DNA of 64,000 nucleotides from NCBI GenBank assembly GCA_025403435.1, contig JAJQZP010000047.1, forward strand, positions 310,001 through 374,000, in the 5' to 3' direction. Numbering within the stretch: position 1 is the stretch's first letter; each line of letters begins with the position of its first letter. This document shows, one piece after another, positions 57,684-64,000 of the stretch. This DNA comes from Artocarpus heterophyllus. Lineage: Eukaryota; Streptophyta; Magnoliopsida; Rosales; Moraceae. The notes beneath the pieces were generated by a model, which saw only the letters and a list, made by a program, of their open reading frames with translations, was not told where the DNA came from and made no database searches. The translations under genes were made by a program, and so were the position numbers.

Positions 57684-59611
57684 TGTTGGAAAACAAGTAA
57701 GTAGCAGAATTTTAAAAATTTTGAATCAGAGTATTTTTCAAAGCACAAGTTTGACATGTTATATATATAAATCAATGGCAGAGCTTACTAACCTTTATTT
57801 GACGAAGAGTATTTGCGATCTGTGAAGAGAAGAACGTTCCAGAGGAGATTCAACCAACTAGTCTTCTTTCATGTTCTCTATCCACTATTGGAGTGTGAGT
57901 GGGCACAATTCATATAGCTCTTCCTCCGATGACTTTCCTTCCAACCAATTGAGAAGACCTAAAGCTAAGGTTCTTGATTATGAACGATAACTCTCAAGGA
58001 GTTTTAGCGTTTCTTATAATAGAGTACTCACCCTATACTTCTTAACTAATCTGAATAATTGAGAAAACTCACCCCTATTTATAGAGGTCGGACCTGGGGG
58101 TTGATCATTATCAGATAAGGCCTCAAAAATTCAAATTTGGATAAAATTTTGATGAAAATTACGTCTGAAATGCATAATTAGATTATCATTAGATTGATAG
58201 TCTGAACTTATCCATCGGGCTGTCGAACTTACTCCATCGACAAGCCGAAATAATAGATCGGCCTGCCGAACTTGTGATAATATAATCCTTGAGAATCTTT
58301 TATTTTTCACTCGAGATTCTCAGATAGAGCCTTAGTTTTTATTCAAATAACCCAATAGAGAAGTTATTTGATCAAAACAATCATATCTAGATAATCTCAT
58401 AGAAAATAAATATTATGCCAATAATTCAATATCTTATCTTGAATTAATTCAACTGATAAATAGAAATGAATTATCTAATTCTATTGAATTTTAGCCAATT
58501 TAATAATTTAACATAAGTCACCAATTCATTGGAAAAGCACGTTGTATCGTTACAAGATTTATTATGAGCTTGCAATGGGAACCTGATGGACCTATGTAGT
58601 TCAAGCTTCTATAATTATAAAATACAATATCCTAGATACGTATTTTATAATTATCAACTATAACGCTATTCCACTAAAAGCTTAGAGCTGCACTCTCGAA
58701 CTATATAAAATTACGAAGCTCCAAGTAAGGTAAGTGTCTATGATATATTATGATGTGTCACATCTCCATAGGATATTCAAAATTATCTCAAGGATAAATT
58801 ATGTTTCACCTTCCCGATTATTTTATCTTATGTTCCGTTATCTTACCATTGGAAAACTTACTATCCAAAGACAATATACCATTCAGTTACACCTATGCAT
58901 CCAAATGGTTGAGCACTCCAGTCTTCTAATTACAGGATAACGCATATAAGAGAATATTATTAACTCTACAAAAAAGCTTTGGACTCCATATCTATGAATA
59001 ATAGGTCTATACAATCAAGAGTCATGTCTCTAACGTACCAGCATGTGTACCATCATAAAGTAAGGATGTCAGCCTTTGGTACATCAAAAGGCATAAGTCA
59101 AGAGTATGGGCCCATTAGTCATATAAGAATTAAGACACAACACATATGATTATCTAAAGTAAATTGATTTGCACAAATGGAATTATTAATCCAAATCAAT
59201 TCAACTTCGTGTCCCAATCCAATGCATCGTCACCTATGATAATGCACTAATGTTTCTACTCCTGGAGTCCCACTCTGTGACCAAGACATGCCATCTCTAG
59301 TTAGGGCTGTACACAACATAACAATCTTAGCATGAATAAAGCGCTCAACTTTATTCCCTCGATTGCGGATCTTATGATTTAGACCATCTCCTTTAAGATT
59401 CATGTCTTCCGCATAATCTGTCCATCATATGCATGATTCTTAAAGGTTTAGACTGATAGTCTCAGACTTTTATTTGCTTATCATACATTCAACAAATATG
59501 AATGTAAAGAGGACAACATTTGGTATATGAACAACAAACAAACTCTTTCTTGATAGAATGTCTCCAAAAAAATATTACAACATTTTACTCCTTAGGGCAT
59601 ATTGTCTAATA
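57684..59611 (-). repeat. 3' LTR of copia copy 2
   Basis: 1928 bp. On the minus strand it starts TATTAGACAATATGCCC (TGTTAG in copy 1) after the tract GTGCAAGTGGGAGAT, and ends CCAACA. It retains the segment deleted from the 3' LTR of copy 1. A GC-rich motif cluster is at 58218-58276 (for example GATCGGCCTGCCGAAC). Confidence 0.9.
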
Positions 59612-62600
59612 ATCTCCCACTTGCACTAAGTGAGTAAATGCGACATATCTTGCATCCCCATATCTTCCGCATGTCTCTCGAAAACCCTCATAGTTAGTGT
59701 CTTCGTGAATGGATCAACTAAATTATCCTCGAATACTATTTTGCATATAGCAACATGCCCACCCTCAACGAAGTCCTTTATTACATGATATGTCCGATGA
59801 ATATGTTTACTCTTCTTAGGAAATCTTGGTTCTTTAGCATTAGCTATCGCTATAGTGTTATCACAATACTACGATACTGCCTTATCCATACCAAGATCCC
59901 TAAGGAACATGCAGAGCCACATTGCTTCTTTTGAAGCATCACTTACTACCACATACTCGGCTTACATTATTGATTTCGAAGTGCAATCTTACTAAACACT
60001 TCTCTAAATAATGGCACCGTCGCCCGGAGTAAACACAAAACCAAAATTTGATCTTATCAAATCCAGACAACATTATTTAGTGTATCCTAGAGGTGTTAGA
60101 TCCTAACCTGAATACACAAGTATATACCCTTGAGTCCTCCTCAAGTACTTGAAAATATGCTTGACTGCAACCTAGTGGGTCAGTCCCGGATCCAACTGAA
60201 ATCATCATACTATCTTGACCGCATAACAAATGTCCGGTTGTGTACAAAGCATAGAACACATGAGACTGCCCACTGCCGCAGCATAAGGTACCTTCTTCAT
60301 GCATTCTCTTTCTTCTTCTAACTTTGGTGAGTCTTTATTAGAAAGAATAATTCTAGACCTAGATGGTTGCCCACCTCTCTTGGAATTCTACATTGTATAC
60401 TTCTTGAGAATTTTATCTATGTAGGCCACTTGGGATAAAGCTATCATTTTGTTCTTCCTATCTCGAAGGATCTAGATACTGAGAACATAATTAGCTTTAC
60501 CTAAGTCTTTCATGTCTAACTGCTTGGTCAACCATAATTTGACCAATGAAACGCCCCGACGTCATTGCCAATCAATAGAAAAACTACATTCTCATCCTTA
60601 ATGTGTTTGTAAACACATGGTTCATCCATGCTTTGCTAAAACACATAAGTCTTGATCACCTGATCAAATCTTATGTTCCAAGAACGGGAAGCCTACTTAA
60701 GTTCGTAAATTGACTTTAACAGCTTATAAACCTTATTCTCTTGACCCTTATCCTTGTACCTATTTGGCTATACCATATATATGGACTCATCAAGATAGCC
60801 ATTCAAAAAAGCCGTCTTGACATCCATCTGTCAAATCTCGTAGTCGAGAACGGTAGCTATAGATAAGAGTATTCGATGAACTTAAGCATGGCTATAGGCG
60901 AAAAGGTTTTCTCGTAATCGATTCCCTCTTTTTACGTGTATCCTTTAGCTACCAATCTAGCCTTATAGGTTTCAACTTTCCTATTCGCTCTTCTCTTTCT
61001 CTTGTAGATCCACTTACACCCCATGGGTTTTACCCCTTCGGGAAGATCCACAAGTTCCTAGACCTAAATAGTCTCCATAGATTTCATCTCAATGTTCATG
61101 GCTTCTGTCCAGAGCTTTAAATCAACATCCTCCATAGCTTCTTCATAAGTGTAAGGATCCCTGTCATGATCAATCAATTCAGCCAAGTAGGCTTCACCAT
61201 TGAAGATATACCTCTCAGGTTGACGCCCAATCATCCCAATACGCTGAAGCCCCTGAGGTTGTTGTTCAGTTAGTGTTTCTACATTGATTGGATTGGTTTC
61301 TATTAGAACCCCCGAGTGATCGAATCACTTGCCATCTCCTCGAGTACTACTTTACTTTGAGGCTTAAAGTTGTTCATGTAACTTTGCTCAAGGAATGTTG
61401 CATTTGTTAAAACCACGACTTTATTTTCCTTTGGGTTATAGAAATAACCCATTTTAGTCCCTTTTGGATATCCTATGAATATACAAACTTCTGAACATGC
61501 TTCTAACTTGTTCGCTTCCTTATACAGGACATGAGCAGGACATCTCCATATGCGAATATGGTTTAACGATGTCTTCTCCATCCACAACTCATGAAGAGTT
61601 TTAGGAAGTGATTTTGAAGGCACATTGTTCAAAAGATAACATTTGGTTTGTAGTATATATCCCCAAAAGAATAAAGGTAATGTCAAATAACTCATTATGG
61701 ACCTAACCATGTCCAACAAAGTCCTATTCCTTCTTTCAGCTATGCCATTCTATTACAGAGTGCCCGGCATAGTCAAATGGGATAAAATTTCATTCTCTAA
61801 CAAGTGTTCCAAGAACTCATCGGAGAGGTATTCACCACTTTGATTGGATTGAAGTGCCTTTATGGGTTTACTTAATTGCTTTTCTACTTCAGCTTGAAAC
61901 TCCTTGAACTTGTCAAAAGTTTCACTTTTGTGATGCATTAGGTAGACAAACCATACCTTGAGTAACTATCAATAAAAGTGACAAAGTACTTATACTCTCC
62001 ACATGCCCGGACATTCATGGGACCACAAACATCACTATGCACAAGTTCTAGAACGTCTTCGGTCCTATTTCCTTTAGATCCAAATGGTCTTTTGTTCATT
62101 TTGCCCTCCAAACAAGATTCACATTGTGTTATAGATTTCACCTTTAAGCGACTTAAAGTTCTATCCCTTACCAGCTTTTGAATCCTATTCAAGTTAATAT
62201 GACCTAATCATAAATACCAAAGATAAGTCTTATTAGAGTGAAAAGTCTAAAATCTTTAGAGTTATTATCATTAACCTTAGTGTTAAGCAGTATGTCTATC
62301 TTAGGTATGATAAAATATAGATTGTTTTGCATCCATCCATCATAGATTAAAGATTTGTTTTTGTGAATCACTACTTTATTATTAAAAGCAACTACATCAG
62401 AGTCTTTAAATAAACAAGCTACAGATATCAAATTCCTTTCTAATTTAGGAACATAAAAATAATCTCGCAAAAATAAACTCCTATAGTTATGAAAATATTG
62501 ATGGATGTCTCCCACTACTTCAGCCAACACTAGAATCTATCACCCATACGAAGCGTGAAATCTTCATGTCATAGAATTCTTGTTTCTTTGAACCCCTGTA

Positions 62601-63510
62601 GAGAAACACAAGCATGATTAGTTGCTCTAGAATCTATGACCCAAGTGTCACTGGATTCCTCAACCAAACAAGTTTCAATAACCAGAAGATCATATCTACC
62701 TCCTCGGGAAAGGAAGTCCTTGCAATTCTTCTTTATGTGCTCGATCTTCCCACAGAAAAAGAACTTGAGCTTTTTCAGGTTCTTCTTTTTCTTCTTCTTA
62801 TTCTTGTCATTCGTAAGAATAGAAGACTTTTCATTCTTATCCCGTTGTTTCTTTACATTCCTAGGGTTAGGATTGGAACCAAAGGCACCTGCCAAGTTGG
62901 CCTCACCACTAGTAGATCAGAAGTTTAAACTGCTATAACTGCTTCATCAACTTTATCAAGGTCATATCCCGTCTATTGCTTAAATTAAATGTAGTTCTAA
63001 ATGAAATAAACTACTTAGACAGAGTCTCAAAGACCATAGTCATCTAAGTTTCAACATCAATGTCAGCTCCATTGGTTTGAGCCTCAGCGAGATAAACCAT
63101 GACCAACATCATATGCTCCTTTACAGATGTCTCTAGCCTTTGTTTGTAGTTTAGAAGTTACTGAAGTGCCCCTTGCCGTTTTGTTAGGGCCTGGCCTCCA
63201 AACATGTCTTCAATATTATCTAAGATCTGCTTTGCAGTCTCATAATCTTCATGTTGAGCATATAGCACGTTATTCAGGCTGGCCATAACATAACAACGGG
63301 TTTGATCCTTAGCATCCCTCCAGTAATCATACGCTTGCATTTGTTCATTAGTGGAATCTCCCATAGGCATGAGAGGACACGGAGTTTTCAACACAAATTT
63401 CAGTTTCTCAAAGGACAGGATGATGTTCAGGTTCCATTTCCAATCATTAAAATTCTCACTGGTTAATTAGTTTCTATCAAGTATAGAAAATAAAGCATTT
63501 TTAGTCTTTT
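59612..63510 (-). pseudogene. Copia copy 2 gag-pol, inactivated
   Basis: On the minus strand the order is Gag (YETAKQILDNIEDMFGGQ at 63190-63250), zinc knuckle (FFCGKIEHIKKNC near 62740), protease (VIDSRATNHACVSLQGF, where DSG has become DSR), integrase (NRIQKLVRDRTLS, VHSDVCGPMNV, FIDSYSRYG), reverse transcriptase and RNase H down to the polypurine tract. The gag start codon is replaced by AAG. Stops occur throughout. In reverse transcriptase the sequence VVFLLIGND stands where copy 1 has [17 protein letters not shown], so the catalytic YVDD is missing (24-bp in-frame deletion near 60571-60580). Three stop positions coincide with copy 1. Confidence 0.92.
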
Positions 63511-64000
63511 TTTAATCTACAATAAAGAATCATATGCTCAACATAAGCAAACATACCATAATAATTTAATAAGATAACACAATCATATAAAACATATAGT
63601 GTGTTTATGTGTTAAAACCTTGAAAAATTCACAACCTTACAATGATAATTTCCAACTCCAAATTCAACAAGCCGCCTAGAGGAGACCTGTCAAATTCAAT
63701 TAGGAACACAGATCCTCTCCTGATTAATATATGCCATCCAAGACCCAACAATCTAGCATATATTAATAATCATTTCTTTAGCCATTAATTTTATTAACAG
63801 AGCTCATAGGGGATGTTAATATTAAAATTAACATCAGTGTTTAACCATCCTTTCAATATTTTATTCATGATTTATACTCACCACCTAGGGGTGTGTAATG
63901 ATAAATCATGCTAAAATACCTTATCCTCTTGAAGATCCAACTTGGTATATGATGAAGACTCTTCCTAGGGGTCGAAATCACCACGTGCTACCTATGGACG
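63511..64000 (-). other. Leader of copia copy 2 (partial)
   Basis: This is homologous to the 3' part of the copy 1 leader (about 30290-30790). For example, the CACCACCTAGGGGTGTG stretch near 63880 pairs with the CACACCCCTAGGTGGTG stretch near 30413. It is non-coding and cut by the window edge. Confidence 0.75.

Larger units (their letters stand above)
57684..64000 (-). mobile_element. Ty1/copia retrotransposon, copy 2, partial (continues past the right edge)
   Basis: Same family as 27091-36472, in the opposite orientation. The 3' LTR is 57684-59611; gag-pol runs from about 63510 down to 59630; the leader continues to the window end, and the 5' LTR is outside. By eye it is clearly more diverged from copy 1 than copy 1's two LTRs are from each other. 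The left flanking 5 bp are AAAAT; the other flank is not visible. Confidence 0.92.

Overview
The window is plant nuclear DNA, most likely from a eudicot with a repeat-rich genome. The evidence is a NAC-domain gene of the NAM/CUC2 type with typical plant introns and a miR164 target site, surrounded by nested plant transposons (Ty1/copia, Ty3/gypsy, CACTA, hAT and MITEs). All coordinates, family assignments and comparisons were made by eye from sequence and family knowledge; no search was run.

Region 1 (1-8150) is the gene-bearing part. A possible terminal exon of an unknown gene lies at 116-184 (+). A three-exon CUP-SHAPED COTYLEDON2 / NO APICAL MERISTEM-like gene occupies 4631-2677 (-) and appears intact, encoding about 356 aa with a miR164 site in exon 3. 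AT-rich intergenic DNA follows, with a 115-bp Tourist-like MITE and a second foldback element.

Region 2 (8160-19350) holds a decayed Ty3/gypsy pol remnant (-) next to an Athila-like Ty3/gypsy element (+, 11191-19350). The Athila-like element has both LTRs and a tRNA-Asp-type PBS but has lost most of its pol. A 2.2-kb solo LTR of another family sits inside its gag-derived frame and is flanked by a perfect 5-bp duplication (ACATC).

Region 3 (about 21.1-42.8 kb) is a nested stack. The outer layer is a decayed CACTA second gene (TNPA/PttA-like followed by a C48 peptidase-like part). It is split by a large gypsy-type element (21659-42086) with about 4-kb LTRs and only a 1.16-kb non-coding interior, i.e. 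LARD-like. The left LTR of that element is itself split by a 2.1-kb solo LTR and by a 9.4-kb Ty1/copia element (27091-36472) with a nonsense-riddled gag-pol.

Region 4 (46499-56317) is a nearly complete but decayed CACTA element. It carries a TNP2 transposase gene (interrupted by an 837-bp hAT element with an 8-bp duplication), an internal array of hairpin units identical in style to its subterminal repeats, a 550-bp C-rich leader, an AT-rich minisatellite, and a TNPA/PttA-C48 peptidase gene. It appears inserted in non-coding, probably LTR-derived DNA.

Region 5 (57684-64000) is a second copy of the same Ty1/copia family on the minus strand, running off the right edge. Its reverse transcriptase has lost the catalytic YVDD motif, and several of its stop codons fall at the same sites as in the first copy.

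Only the NAC gene looks functional. The most interesting points are: shared nonsense codons between two copia copies; a GC-rich palindromic motif present in LTRs of seemingly unrelated families; the internal hairpin array of the CACTA element; and the reconstructable nesting order. I see no new biochemical system.
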